This document shows, one piece after another, positions 10,034-17,446 of a DNA stretch of 64,000 nucleotides. A program made the position numbers and the translations under genes. The notes under the pieces were generated by a model. That model was given only the letters and a program-made list of their open reading frames with translations, did not search any database and had not been told where the DNA came from. The first letter of the stretch is position 1. Each line of letters opens with the position of its first letter. The stretch is from positions 1 to 64,000 of the forward strand of contig JAPHQV010000038.1 in assembly GCA_026197075.1 (NCBI GenBank), in the 5' to 3' direction. Source of the stretch: Gammaproteobacteria bacterium. GTDB taxonomy: Bacteria > Pseudomonadota > Gammaproteobacteria > DSM-19610.

Positions 10034-10230
10034 GCATCCTGGCTGGAGGTTGGTTGCGGGACCGTCGGCCGCATGGGTGAGGCGGAAACCGTCCGATGTC
10101 CAGTGGACATCGGACCCGCCGAACGGGTTCGCCTGGTATTGGCGAACCCTGGACCTGCTTAGCAGGCGGCCGTCGAGCGTACAGGGACGTATTCACAGCG
10201 AGTCCCGCAACCAACCTCCAGCCAGGATGC
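10034..10230. repeat. Long palindromic element, copy B (29-bp perfect arms, branched interior)
   Basis: Arms 10034-10062 and 10202-10230 are perfect 29-bp reverse complements. The interior holds further hairpins: 10091-10115 (12-bp perfect stem), 10125-10149 (9-bp perfect stem, GGGTTCGCC) and about 10154-10166 (CCTGC...GCAGG). Next to the right arm is the inverted copy-A core (to 10203). Transcribed, it would fold as a multi-branched RNA closed by a 29-bp helix. Confidence 0.85.
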
Positions 10231-10267
10231 TGGCATATAGAACCACCTATCTTTAACTTCGAAATTT

Positions 10268-11041
10268 ATGAACGTATTGGTATTCGACATCGAGACCGTG
10301 CCCGACGTGGCGTCCGGTCGCCGACTCCATGGTCTGCAGGGACTGAGCGACGAGGATGTCGCAAAAGTCATGTTCCACAAACGTCGCGAGGAGACGGGGT
10401 CGGATTTCCTGCGTCTGCACCTGCAGCGCATCGTGGCCATCTCCGCGGTGCTGCGCAGCCGCGACCTGGTGCGGGTCTGGTCCCTGGGTGATCCCGAGTC
10501 CGATGAAGCCGAACTGCTGCAGCGCTTCTTCGACGGCATCGACAAGTTCACGCCCACGCTGGTGTCCTGGAACGGCGGCGGCTTCGACCTGCCGGTGATC
10601 CATTATCGCGCCCTGCTGCACGGGGTGGCCGCCCCCCGCTACTGGGACACGGGTGAAGATGACCGCGACTTCAAGTGGAACAACTACCTGAGCCGCTACC
10701 ATGCCCGCCATACCGACCTCATGGATGTGCTGGCCGGTTACCAGGCACGCGCCAACGCACCCCTGGACGAGATCGCCACCATGCTGGGCTTCCCCGGCAA
10801 GATGGGCATGAGCGGTGCCCTGGTCTGGGAGGAATACCAGGCCGGCAATATCGGGGGTATCCGCAACTACTGCGAGACCGATGTGCTCAACACCTACCTG
10901 GTGTACCTGCGCTTCGAGCTGATTCGCGGCCACCTGAGCCACAAGGAGTACGAGCAGGAGCTGGGTCGGCTGCGTGACACCCTGCACGGCGAGGACAAGC
11001 CGCACTTCAAGGAATTCCTGACGGCCTGGAGTGATGAATGA
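10268..11041 (+). CDS. 3'-5' exonuclease related to the DNA polymerase B exonuclease domain
   Basis: A stand-alone 257-aa protein of the PolB-like exonuclease family (DNA_pol_B_exo2). Catalytic motif Exo I is FDIETVPD (Asp7, Glu9). Exo II is in SWNGGGFDLPVI, and Exo III is in YCETDVLNTYLVYLR. It has no polymerase domain. It should degrade DNA (or RNA) from the 3' end with two metal ions, but its physiological role is unknown. The start is the first ATG after copy B of the palindromic repeat, and the phrase MNVLVFDIE is the family-typical N terminus. It precedes rlmD, separated by a REP-like palindrome. Confidence 0.85.
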   Translation: MNVLVFDIETVPDVASGRRLHGLQGLSDEDVAKVMFHKRREETGSDFLRLHLQRIVAISAVLRSRDLVRVWSLGDPESDEAELLQRFFDGIDKFTPTLVSWNGGGFDLPVIHYRALLHGVAAPRYWDTGEDDRDFKWNNYLSRYHARHTDLMDVLAGYQARANAPLDEIATMLGFPGKMGMSGALVWEEYQAGNIGGIRNYCETDVLNTYLVYLRFELIRGHLSHKEYEQELGRLRDTLHGEDKPHFKEFLTAWSDE

Positions 11042-11091
11042 TCGGCCATGCAAGCATGCGGAATAAAACTTGAAGTGTAGTATCTGCCCCC

Positions 11092-11159
11092 GTAGGAGCG
11101 GCCTTCGGCCGCGAATGCCCGCGTACCACGCACGGTTCGCGGCCGAAGGCCGCTCCTAC
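11092..11159. repeat. REP-like palindrome GTAGGAGCGGCC family, copy 1
   Basis: Arms 11092-11115 (GTAGGAGCGGCCTTCGGCCG then CGAA) and 11136-11159 are perfect 24-bp reverse complements around a 20-nt spacer. Imperfect copies occur at 22509-22577 and 40397-40461. The sequence matches the GTAGGAGCGGC REP type common in gammaproteobacteria, usually mobilised by a RAYT transposase; none is present here. Confidence 0.88.
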
Positions 11160-11240
11160 CGAAACCCCGGATAACCGCAACGCCATCGTTCCGCGTATTC
11201 CGTGCTCTTCCGTGGCCAATAACCCAACCACAGGCTTCCC

Positions 11241-12575
11241 ATGACCCGCCGCAACCGTAAACGTCCTTCCCTGCCCGCCGATCCCGTGCGGGCAACCATC
11301 GAGTCCCTGTCCCATGACGGCCGGGGCGTGACCCATGTGGAGGGCAAGGCGGTGTTCGTCGATGGCGCCCTGCCGGGCGAGGAAGTGGATTTTCTCTACA
11401 CGGCTCGCAGCCGCCGTCATGACGAAGGCAGGGTGGTGGAGGTGCTGCGCGCCTCCGTGGACCGGGTGCAGCCGAAGTGCGCCCATTTCGGGATCTGCGG
11501 TGGCTGCAGTCTGCAGCACATGAAACCCGGAGCACAGATCCAGGCCAAACAGCAGGTGCTGCTCGACAACCTGCGCCACATCGGCAAGGTGGAGGCGGGT
11601 GAGATCCTGGCGCCCCTCACCGGTCCCCACTGGGGCTACCGCAACAAGGCGCGCCTTGGCGTCAAGCACGTGCGCAAGAAGGGCAAGGTGCTGGTGGGCT
11701 TCCGCGAGCGGAACAAACCCTATCTCGCCGAGCTGGAGCGCTGCGAGGTGCTGCATCCCTCCGTCGGCGAGCGACTGGTGGAACTGGCGGAGCTGATCGC
11801 GTCCCTGCAGGCGTTCGAGCGCATCGCCCAGATCGAGGTGGCGGTGGGGGAGGAGGCCACGGCCCTGGTGTTGCGCAACCTGGATCCCCTCGAGGCGGAG
11901 GATGAGCAGAAACTGACGGCCTATGCGCAACGCACCGGCCTGCACCTCTGGCTGCAACCGGCCGGACCGTCCAGTGCCGTCCCCCTGTGGCCGCGGGAGT
12001 CACGGTTGTTCTATACGCTGCCGGCCCATGAACTGGTGCTGGACTTCCTGCCCACCGACTTTACCCAGGTGAACCCGCAGATCAACCGCGCCATGATCGA
12101 CCATGCCCTGGCGTTGCTCGAGCCGCAGGGTCATGAACGCATCCTCGACCTGTTCTGCGGCCTGGGCAATTTCAGCCTGCCCATCGCCCGTCGCACCGCC
12201 GCCCTGGTGGGGGTGGAGGGCGATGCCGGGCTGGTGCAGCGCGCCCGTGACAACGCGACGCGCAACGGCATCGACAACTGTGAGTTCCATGCCGCCGACC
12301 TGACCCAGGATCCCTCCGGCCTGCCCTGGATGCGACAGGCCTACGACAAGCTGTTCATCGATCCGCCACGCAGCGGCGCGGCGGAGATGATGCCCTGGGT
12401 GGCGCGGCTGAAGCCGCGACGCATCGTCTATGTGTCCTGCCACCCGGCCTCCCTGGCCCGGGATGCCGGCCTGCTGGTGCATGAGCAGGGCTACCGGTTG
12501 TTGCAGGCCGGGGTCATGGACATGTTTCCCCATACCGCCCACGTGGAATCCATCGCGGTCTTTACCCGCAAATAA
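11241..12575 (+). CDS. rlmD: 23S rRNA (uracil-1939-C5)-methyltransferase
   Basis: RlmD (RumA) methylates U1939 of 23S rRNA using SAM. It is 444 aa, like E. coli (433). A TRAM RNA-binding domain comes first (about 12-72). The 4Fe-4S ligands follow in family spacing: Cys80, Cys86, Cys89 (CGGC) and Cys168. The Rossmann methyltransferase domain has LDLFCGLGNFS (302-312), the FIDPPR loop, nucleophile Cys400 (YVSCHPAS) and general base Glu436 (HVES). The rlmD stop is 4 bp from the end of the convergent regulator gene, so no terminator separates them. Confidence 0.95.
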   Translation: MTRRNRKRPSLPADPVRATIESLSHDGRGVTHVEGKAVFVDGALPGEEVDFLYTARSRRHDEGRVVEVLRASVDRVQPKCAHFGICGGCSLQHMKPGAQIQAKQQVLLDNLRHIGKVEAGEILAPLTGPHWGYRNKARLGVKHVRKKGKVLVGFRERNKPYLAELERCEVLHPSVGERLVELAELIASLQAFERIAQIEVAVGEEATALVLRNLDPLEAEDEQKLTAYAQRTGLHLWLQPAGPSSAVPLWPRESRLFYTLPAHELVLDFLPTDFTQVNPQINRAMIDHALALLEPQGHERILDLFCGLGNFSLPIARRTAALVGVEGDAGLVQRARDNATRNGIDNCEFHAADLTQDPSGLPWMRQAYDKLFIDPPRSGAAEMMPWVARLKPRRIVYVSCHPASLARDAGLLVHEQGYRLLQAGVMDMFPHTAHVESIAVFTRK

Positions 12576-12579
12576 GCGC

Positions 12580-13497
12580 TCAGGCCTGTCGGCGCCAGGC
12601 CTCCAGGCAATCAAACAACTCCTGTAATCCCGGCATGAGACTCACACCCTCGATCGGTTTGCGTAATGCCCTCACGCCCGCGCCCCCGGCCCAGAGTTGC
12701 CGGTGCGAGGGCAGGGCGGCACGCAGTTCCCCCAGGCCCTTGGCCGCCAGGCCTGGTGCATAGGCGGAACTGAAGGACAGGCTCACCACGTCGGCCTGCT
12801 TGAGCTCGGCCGCGCGCACGATCTCCTCGATGGGGGTCTGCGGACCCAGCAGGATAGGTTCGGCGCCCTCGGTGACCAGCAGGGCCTCCACCATCAGCAG
12901 TCCCAGGTGATGTTCCTCGCCGCTCAGCGTGGTCAGCAGCACGCGCGGTGCCCCGCCGGTGGGTGTCATGTTGGCCAGCGCACCGCGCAACAGCTTCTCC
13001 ATATGCTGGCTGAACAGGTGCTCCTCGAAGACCCCGAGTTCGTTGCGGGCCCAGGCCTCGCCTACCCGCGTGACCAGGGGGGCGAAGATGTCCTGGACAA
13101 AAGCCGCGAGTCCCCGGCGGGCCAGCTCCTGGTAGAAGCGTCGTTGCAGGGCCTCCATATCGTGGTTCCGGACCCCTTCCAGCCAGGACTCCAGTTCCGG
13201 GTCCGCGGGGGCGGCGGGCGCGGCCCCCTGGACCTGATCGAGGGCGGCGAGGGCCGCGTCATCCAGCGTCAGCAGCTTGCCCGGGCGGTGGCCGCGATCC
13301 AGCAGGCGCTTCACCTGCGCCAGGCGCCGCACCTGGTCCGGGGCGTAAACCCGTTCGCCGTTGGCGTCGCGCGCGGGGGTCGGGAAGCCGTAGCGGCGCT
13401 CCCACACCCGCAGGGTGTCCTTGGACAGGCCGGTTTCGCGCTCCACGGAGGCGATGGGCAGGCCACCGGCATCGGGAAAAGGAGGTACGGGTTTCAT
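12580..13497 (-). CDS. litR: MerR-type B12-binding photoreceptor repressor (LitR/CarH class I)
   Basis: This 305-aa regulator has an N-terminal MerR winged helix (about 12-80; TGLSKDTLRVWERRYGFP), a helical cobalamin cap and a Rossmann B12 domain. It carries the CarH signature W-x9-EH (Trp149, Glu159-His160). The cobalamin loop appears as E194-x-H196-x-x-G199, with Glu where Asp is usual but the Co-ligating His kept. In characterised CarH/LitR proteins the adenosylcobalamin tetramer represses in the dark and light breaks it down. It is divergent from an eight-gene lipid-modification operon, its probable target. A perfect palindrome, TTTGTC-TAG-GACAAA, begins two bases upstream of its ATG. No Shine-Dalgarno is visible, and autoregulation is likely. 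Confidence 0.88.
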   Translation of the reverse strand: MKPVPPFPDAGGLPIASVERETGLSKDTLRVWERRYGFPTPARDANGERVYAPDQVRRLAQVKRLLDRGHRPGKLLTLDDAALAALDQVQGAAPAAPADPELESWLEGVRNHDMEALQRRFYQELARRGLAAFVQDIFAPLVTRVGEAWARNELGVFEEHLFSQHMEKLLRGALANMTPTGGAPRVLLTTLSGEEHHLGLLMVEALLVTEGAEPILLGPQTPIEEIVRAAELKQADVVSLSFSSAYAPGLAAKGLGELRAALPSHRQLWAGGAGVRALRKPIEGVSLMPGLQELFDCLEAWRRQA

Positions 13498-13498
13498 A

Positions 13499-13513
13499 TT
13501 TGTCTAGGACAAA
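13499..13513. promoter_or_regulatory. Candidate LitR operator
   Basis: TTTGTC-TAG-GACAAA is a perfect 6+3+6 palindrome between litR and the divergent lipid operon, ending 3 bases before the -35 box. A further GACAAA half-site lies at 13572-13577. Position and symmetry fit a MerR-family operator; binding is inferred. Confidence 0.6.
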
Positions 13514-13516
13514 CTC

Positions 13517-13546
13517 TTGACATTTCCGCTTCGACGGGGGTAATTT
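13517..13546 (+). promoter_or_regulatory. Promoter of the lipid-modification operon
   Basis: TTGACA (13517-13522) and TAATTT (13541-13546) are separated by 18 bp. The -35 is perfect and the -10 is weak, which is typical of a promoter controlled by a bound regulator. The predicted start is near 13553. Confidence 0.55.
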
Positions 13547-13581
13547 AAGCACACGTCGAGCTTTTGACCAAGACAAATATC

Positions 13582-13692
13582 ATGATGCTGACTGAATTGC
13601 CCATGTTTTGCCCTGCCCATCCCTGCCTTGTCCAGGCCCGTACCATCACGGCCGTCTCCCGGGCCGGCACCATCACGCGCCGGGGTGGCTGA
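13582..13692 (+). CDS. Possible 36-aa upstream leader ORF
   Basis: An ATG-ATG start at 13582 opens a 36-codon frame (begins MMLTELPMFC, ends TRRGG) whose TGA at 13690-13692 lies one base before the ATG of the flavoprotein gene. This layout would allow translational coupling. There is no clear ribosome binding site and I recognise no homologue, so it may simply be leader RNA. Confidence 0.25.
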   Translation: MMLTELPMFCPAHPCLVQARTITAVSRAGTITRRGG

Positions 13693-13693
13693 G

Positions 13694-14962
13694 ATGCGCA
13701 TCGCCGTCGTGGGATCGGGGATCGCGGGCCTGAGTGCCGCCTGGCTGCTGGCACGTGACCACCAGGTGACCCTGTTCGAGGCCGAGGAGCGCCTGGGTGG
13801 ACACACCCATACCGTGGACATGCACCTGGAGGGACACAGCTTTCCGGTGGACACCGGTTTCCTGGTGTTCAACCACCGCACCTACCCGGAGCTCACGGGC
13901 CTGTTCCACCAGCTGGGGGTGGAGACGGTGGCGAGCGACATGTCCTTCAGTGTGAAGCTCGAGAGTCCGGCGTTGGAATGGTCCGGCACCAGTCTCAACA
14001 CGGTGTTCGGCCAGCGCGCCAACCTGGCGCGCCCGGACTTCTGGCGCATGCTGCGCGACATCCTGCGCTTCAACCGCGAGGCGCCCGCCGACGCGGCCCT
14101 GCACGACGCCATGGCGCTGGGCGACTACCTCCGGTCCAGGGGCTACGGGAAACCCTTTATCCAGTGGTACCTGTTACCCATGGCCGCCGCCATCTGGTCC
14201 TGCCCGACGGCACGGATGCTGGAGTTCCCGCTCGCGTCCTTCGTCACCTTCTGTCGCAACCATGGCCTGCTGCAGATCCTCGATCGCCCGCAATGGCGCA
14301 CCGTGGCCGGCGGTGGCCGCGAATACGTGTGCAAGCTCGCCGCCGGCATCGGGGAGATCCACCTGGGCCGGCCGGTGGAGGCGGTGCGCCCGCGCGGCGG
14401 ACGTATCGAGGTCAGTTCCGGACACCTGTCCGGGCTCTACGACCAGGTGGTGCTGGCCTGCCACAGCGACCAGGCGAGTCGCCTGCTGGGTCAGCATTAC
14501 CCGGACCGGTCGCGCTTGCTGGGCCTCATTCCCTACCAGGAGAACCGCGCCCTGCTGCATACCGATGCCAGCCTGCTGCCGGCGCGCAAGGCCCTGTGGT
14601 CGGCCTGGAATTACCAATCGACGGGCAGTGGGCTGGAGTCGACACCGGTGGCGGTGAATTACCTGATCAACCAATTGCAGCCCCTGCCGGTGACCACCCC
14701 CGTCATCGTCTCGCTGAACCCGGTGCAGGAACCCGATCCTGCACGGGTGCATGGCGAGTATCACTACAGTCACCCGGTGTTCACACGGCAAGCGCGCCAG
14801 GCGCAGCTGGGGCTCAAACTGCGCAATGGCCGCGACGGCCTCTGGCTGGCCGGTGCCTGGCTGGGCTACGGATTTCACGAGGACGGCCTGGTATCGGCCA
14901 TCAACCTGGTGCGCCGCATGCAGGTGGCGGAACCCCGGCGGGAGCAGACCGTTGCGGCCTGA
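13694..14962 (+). CDS. FAD-dependent amine-oxidase-like flavoprotein (COG2907)
   Basis: This 422-aa protein has an N-terminal FAD dinucleotide-binding motif (VVGSGIAGLSAAW, 4-16), then FEAEERLGGH, and a C-terminal FAD contact in LWLAGAWLGYGFHEDG. It belongs to the 'predicted NAD/FAD-binding protein' COG2907 group of the amine oxidase/desaturase superfamily. The frame is open from 13628, but the ATG at 13694 gives the standard N terminus MRIAVVGSG. It is the first enzyme of the putative light-induced operon. With DUF1365 and a CFA-type methyltransferase it forms a recurrent trio, linked from memory to unusual or furan fatty acid formation and singlet-oxygen/light responses. The reaction here is unproven; desaturation of an acyl chain is a reasonable guess. 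Confidence 0.85.
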   Translation: MRIAVVGSGIAGLSAAWLLARDHQVTLFEAEERLGGHTHTVDMHLEGHSFPVDTGFLVFNHRTYPELTGLFHQLGVETVASDMSFSVKLESPALEWSGTSLNTVFGQRANLARPDFWRMLRDILRFNREAPADAALHDAMALGDYLRSRGYGKPFIQWYLLPMAAAIWSCPTARMLEFPLASFVTFCRNHGLLQILDRPQWRTVAGGGREYVCKLAAGIGEIHLGRPVEAVRPRGGRIEVSSGHLSGLYDQVVLACHSDQASRLLGQHYPDRSRLLGLIPYQENRALLHTDASLLPARKALWSAWNYQSTGSGLESTPVAVNYLINQLQPLPVTTPVIVSLNPVQEPDPARVHGEYHYSHPVFTRQARQAQLGLKLRNGRDGLWLAGAWLGYGFHEDGLVSAINLVRRMQVAEPRREQTVAA

Positions 14963-15725
14963 GATCACACCACTGGATGCCGCCAGGCCCGCGGGTGCCC
15001 AGCTCTGCTTCGGCCGGGTGTTGCACCATCGCCTGCTGCCGACGGCGCACCGTTTCAGCTACCCGGTGTATTTCCTGCGCCTGCCCATGCACCGGCTCGA
15101 TACGGTGGCGGTTCCCGGTTTTTCGGTAAACCGCTTCAACCTGCTCAGCTTCCACGAGGCCGATCACGGTGATGGTGGTGATGCCCTGGCCTGGGCCCGC
15201 GGCCTGCTGGCGCGCCATGGCATCGAGGCCGATGGCGAGCTCTGGCTGACCACCTTCCCGCGCGTGCTTGGCTATGCCTTCAAGCCGGTGAGCTTCTGGC
15301 ACTGCCATGGCCGCGACGGTCGCCTGCGCGCGGTGCTGGCGGAGGTCAACAATACCTTTGGCGAACACCATGTGTACCTGCTGCGGGTCAGCGATCCCGG
15401 CGCCGCCCTGCAGGCGGAAAAGGTCTTTCACGTCTCCCCCTTTCTGGCGGTGCAGGGACGCTACCGCTTCACCTTCGGAGTCGGCGCACAGCGCTTCAGG
15501 GCGCGTGTCGACTACGCTGTCGATGGCGGAGAAACCCTGCGTACCGCCTGGTGGGGTGTGGGCGAGCCCTTGACCCCGCGTGCCTGCCTGCGTGCCTTCC
15601 TCCTGTACCCCCTGATGACCTGGACTGTCATCTTCCGCATCCACCTGCAGGCCTTGCGTTTGTTCCTGAAGCGAATCCCCTTCCATCGCAAGCCGCCCGC
15701 TCCCCTGACCGAGGTAACCGAATGA
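14952..15725 (+). CDS. DUF1365 family protein
   Basis: The protein is 257 aa with the DUF1365 core (FGRVLHHRLLPTAHRFSYPV, then YAFKPVSFWHCH and EVNNTFGEHH). I chose the TTG at 14952: it follows GGAG (14941-14944) at seven bases and overlaps the preceding stop by 11 bases. Upstream codons run through the flavoprotein gene in another frame and are not coding. The family has no established biochemical activity but is almost always next to COG2907 flavoproteins and CFA-type methyltransferases. A hydrophobic stretch near the C terminus (LLYPLMTWTVIF) suggests membrane contact. It overlaps the next gene by four bases. Confidence 0.82.
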   Translation: MRPEITPLDAARPAGAQLCFGRVLHHRLLPTAHRFSYPVYFLRLPMHRLDTVAVPGFSVNRFNLLSFHEADHGDGGDALAWARGLLARHGIEADGELWLTTFPRVLGYAFKPVSFWHCHGRDGRLRAVLAEVNNTFGEHHVYLLRVSDPGAALQAEKVFHVSPFLAVQGRYRFTFGVGAQRFRARVDYAVDGGETLRTAWWGVGEPLTPRACLRAFLLYPLMTWTVIFRIHLQALRLFLKRIPFHRKPPAPLTEVTE

Positions 15726-16933
15726 ACACCGCCCGCCTGTCAAATCCGGCCAGTGTCGCGCACGCACCCTGGTATGCGCGCCAGGTCATCCGCCTGCTCG
15801 AGGACATGGGGCATGGCTGCCTGCATCTCCAGTTACCGAACGACATGGCCATCACCCTGGGCCAGGGTCAACCCGATGCCCATCTGCAGGTTCATCAATG
15901 GAGCATGTTTCGCGACGTGCTCACACAGGGGGATATCGGCTTTGCAGAGGCCTATATCGCCGGTGCCTGGGATACCCCGGACCTCGCCGGTCTGCTGACC
16001 CTGCTGGCCCGCAATCGCGATGACCTGGAGCAGGCCATCTATGGGCGCTGGTGGGGCCGGCTGTACAACCGCCTGCGACACCTGCGCAACGCCAATACCA
16101 AGGCCGGATCACGGCGCAATATCGCCACCCATTACGACCTGGGCAATGCTTTCTATGGTCTGTGGCTCGATCGCAGCATGACCTATTCCAGCGCATGTTT
16201 CGACGCGGATCCCGGCGCTTCGCTCGAAGCCGCGCAGGCCCGCAAGTACCAGCGCATGCTCGATCTGCTGGGCATGGACAAGGGTGGTTCCATCCTTGAG
16301 ATCGGCTGCGGCTGGGGTGGTTTTGCCGAGCACGCCGCCCGCGTCTCCGGGCACCGTGTGCGCGGCATCACCTTATCCCGTGAGCAGCTGGATCATGCAC
16401 GCAGGCGCATCGAGCAGGCCGGCCTGGCACGACAGTGCAGCTTCGCCTTCCAGGATTACCGTGAGGAAGACGGGCAGTACGATGGCATCGTTTCCATCGA
16501 GATGTTCGAGGCGGTGGGGGAGGCCTATTGGCCCGCTTACTTCGATACGCTGAAAAAGGCACTCAAGCCCGGTGGTCGTGCCGCGGTGCAGACCATCCTC
16601 ATCGATGATGCCTTGTTCGATCGCTATCGCCAGGGCAGCGATTTCATCCAGCGTTACGTGTTTCCCGGTGGCATGTTGCCCAGTCCGCGACGCTTCGTGG
16701 AAGAAGCGAAGCGCGCCGGCTTCGCGGTCACCCGCCGGGACCACTTCGGCCGCGACTATGCGGAAACCCTGGCACGCTGGTGCCAGACCTTCCTGGCGCG
16801 CAAGGCGGAGGTGAAGCAACTCGGTTTCGACGAACGTTTCGTCCGTATCTGGCACTTCTACCTGGCCTATTGCGAGGCCGGCTTCCGCGCCGGTTCCATC
16901 GATGTGGCACAGTTCGGGCTCGAGCATGCCTAG
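15722..16933 (+). CDS. Cyclopropane-fatty-acyl-phospholipid synthase family methyltransferase
   Basis: This 403-aa SAM-dependent enzyme acts on unsaturated acyl chains of membrane phospholipids. SAM motif I is EIGCGWGG (193-200). The family phrases THYDLGNAFYGLWLD, MTYSSACF and GITLSREQ are present, together with the C-terminal catalytic block QRYVFPGGMLPS and the RRDHFGRDYAETL region. The ATG at 15722 overlaps the DUF1365 stop (ATGA). The product may be a cyclopropane or a methyl-branched acyl chain; homologues in COG2907/DUF1365 clusters can act as methyltransferases in furan fatty acid synthesis rather than as classical Cfa, so I give no symbol. Confidence 0.9.
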   Translation: MNTARLSNPASVAHAPWYARQVIRLLEDMGHGCLHLQLPNDMAITLGQGQPDAHLQVHQWSMFRDVLTQGDIGFAEAYIAGAWDTPDLAGLLTLLARNRDDLEQAIYGRWWGRLYNRLRHLRNANTKAGSRRNIATHYDLGNAFYGLWLDRSMTYSSACFDADPGASLEAAQARKYQRMLDLLGMDKGGSILEIGCGWGGFAEHAARVSGHRVRGITLSREQLDHARRRIEQAGLARQCSFAFQDYREEDGQYDGIVSIEMFEAVGEAYWPAYFDTLKKALKPGGRAAVQTILIDDALFDRYRQGSDFIQRYVFPGGMLPSPRRFVEEAKRAGFAVTRRDHFGRDYAETLARWCQTFLARKAEVKQLGFDERFVRIWHFYLAYCEAGFRAGSIDVAQFGLEHA

Positions 16934-17435
16934 GTTGCCCGTCATCTGCCTGCTTGCACTGCTCGCCTCCGTGGCGAACGCCGGTCCGGCCGGGGTCCCG
17001 GTACCCTTCGAGCCGGTGCAGGTGGGGCAGGGCACGCTGCGCTACCTGGGTCTGCGCATCTACGATGCGACGCTCTGGGCGCCGCCCGCTGGCTGGCATG
17101 TGAATGGCCCCTATGCGCTGGAGCTGACCTATGCCCGCCGCATTGCCGGCGCCAGGCTGGCGGCCAGCACGGTCGAGGAGATCCACAGGCAGTACCCACT
17201 GTCGGCCACCCAGAGGCAAGCCTGGGAACAACGCCTGCAGGCCGTGTTTCCCGATGTCGAACCGGGCGACCGCCTGGCCGCCATCCGCATCCCCGGGCAG
17301 GGCATCGCCTTCCATGCCAGCGGGCGCAGCCTGGGCCGGATCGAGGATGAGTGGTTTGCCGACGCCTTCTTCGGGATCTGGCTGGGCACGGACACCCGCA
17401 AGCCCGATCTTCGCGCCCGCCTGCTGGGCGGCTGA
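16926..17435 (+). CDS. Secreted chalcone-isomerase-like protein
   Basis: This 169-aa protein has a signal peptide (MPRLPVICLLALLASVANAG) and a fold signature of the chalcone isomerase-like family (LRYLGLRIYDATLWAP, ELTYARRI, GRIEDEWFADAFFGIWLG). Bacterial members are periplasmic and mostly uncharacterised; the fold binds fatty acids in plant FAP relatives. I use the ATG at 16926, which overlaps the upstream stop by eight bases, because it starts the signal peptide. Within this operon a fatty-acid-binding role is plausible but inferred. Confidence 0.78.
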   Translation: MPRLPVICLLALLASVANAGPAGVPVPFEPVQVGQGTLRYLGLRIYDATLWAPPAGWHVNGPYALELTYARRIAGARLAASTVEEIHRQYPLSATQRQAWEQRLQAVFPDVEPGDRLAAIRIPGQGIAFHASGRSLGRIEDEWFADAFFGIWLGTDTRKPDLRARLLGG

Positions 17436-17446
17436 GGCGGCGACCC

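Noticed and set aside
13628-13693. N-terminal extension of the flavoprotein (22 residues)
   Set aside because: Pro/Ser/Arg-rich and unlike the family; MRIAVVGSG at 13694 is the expected N terminus.
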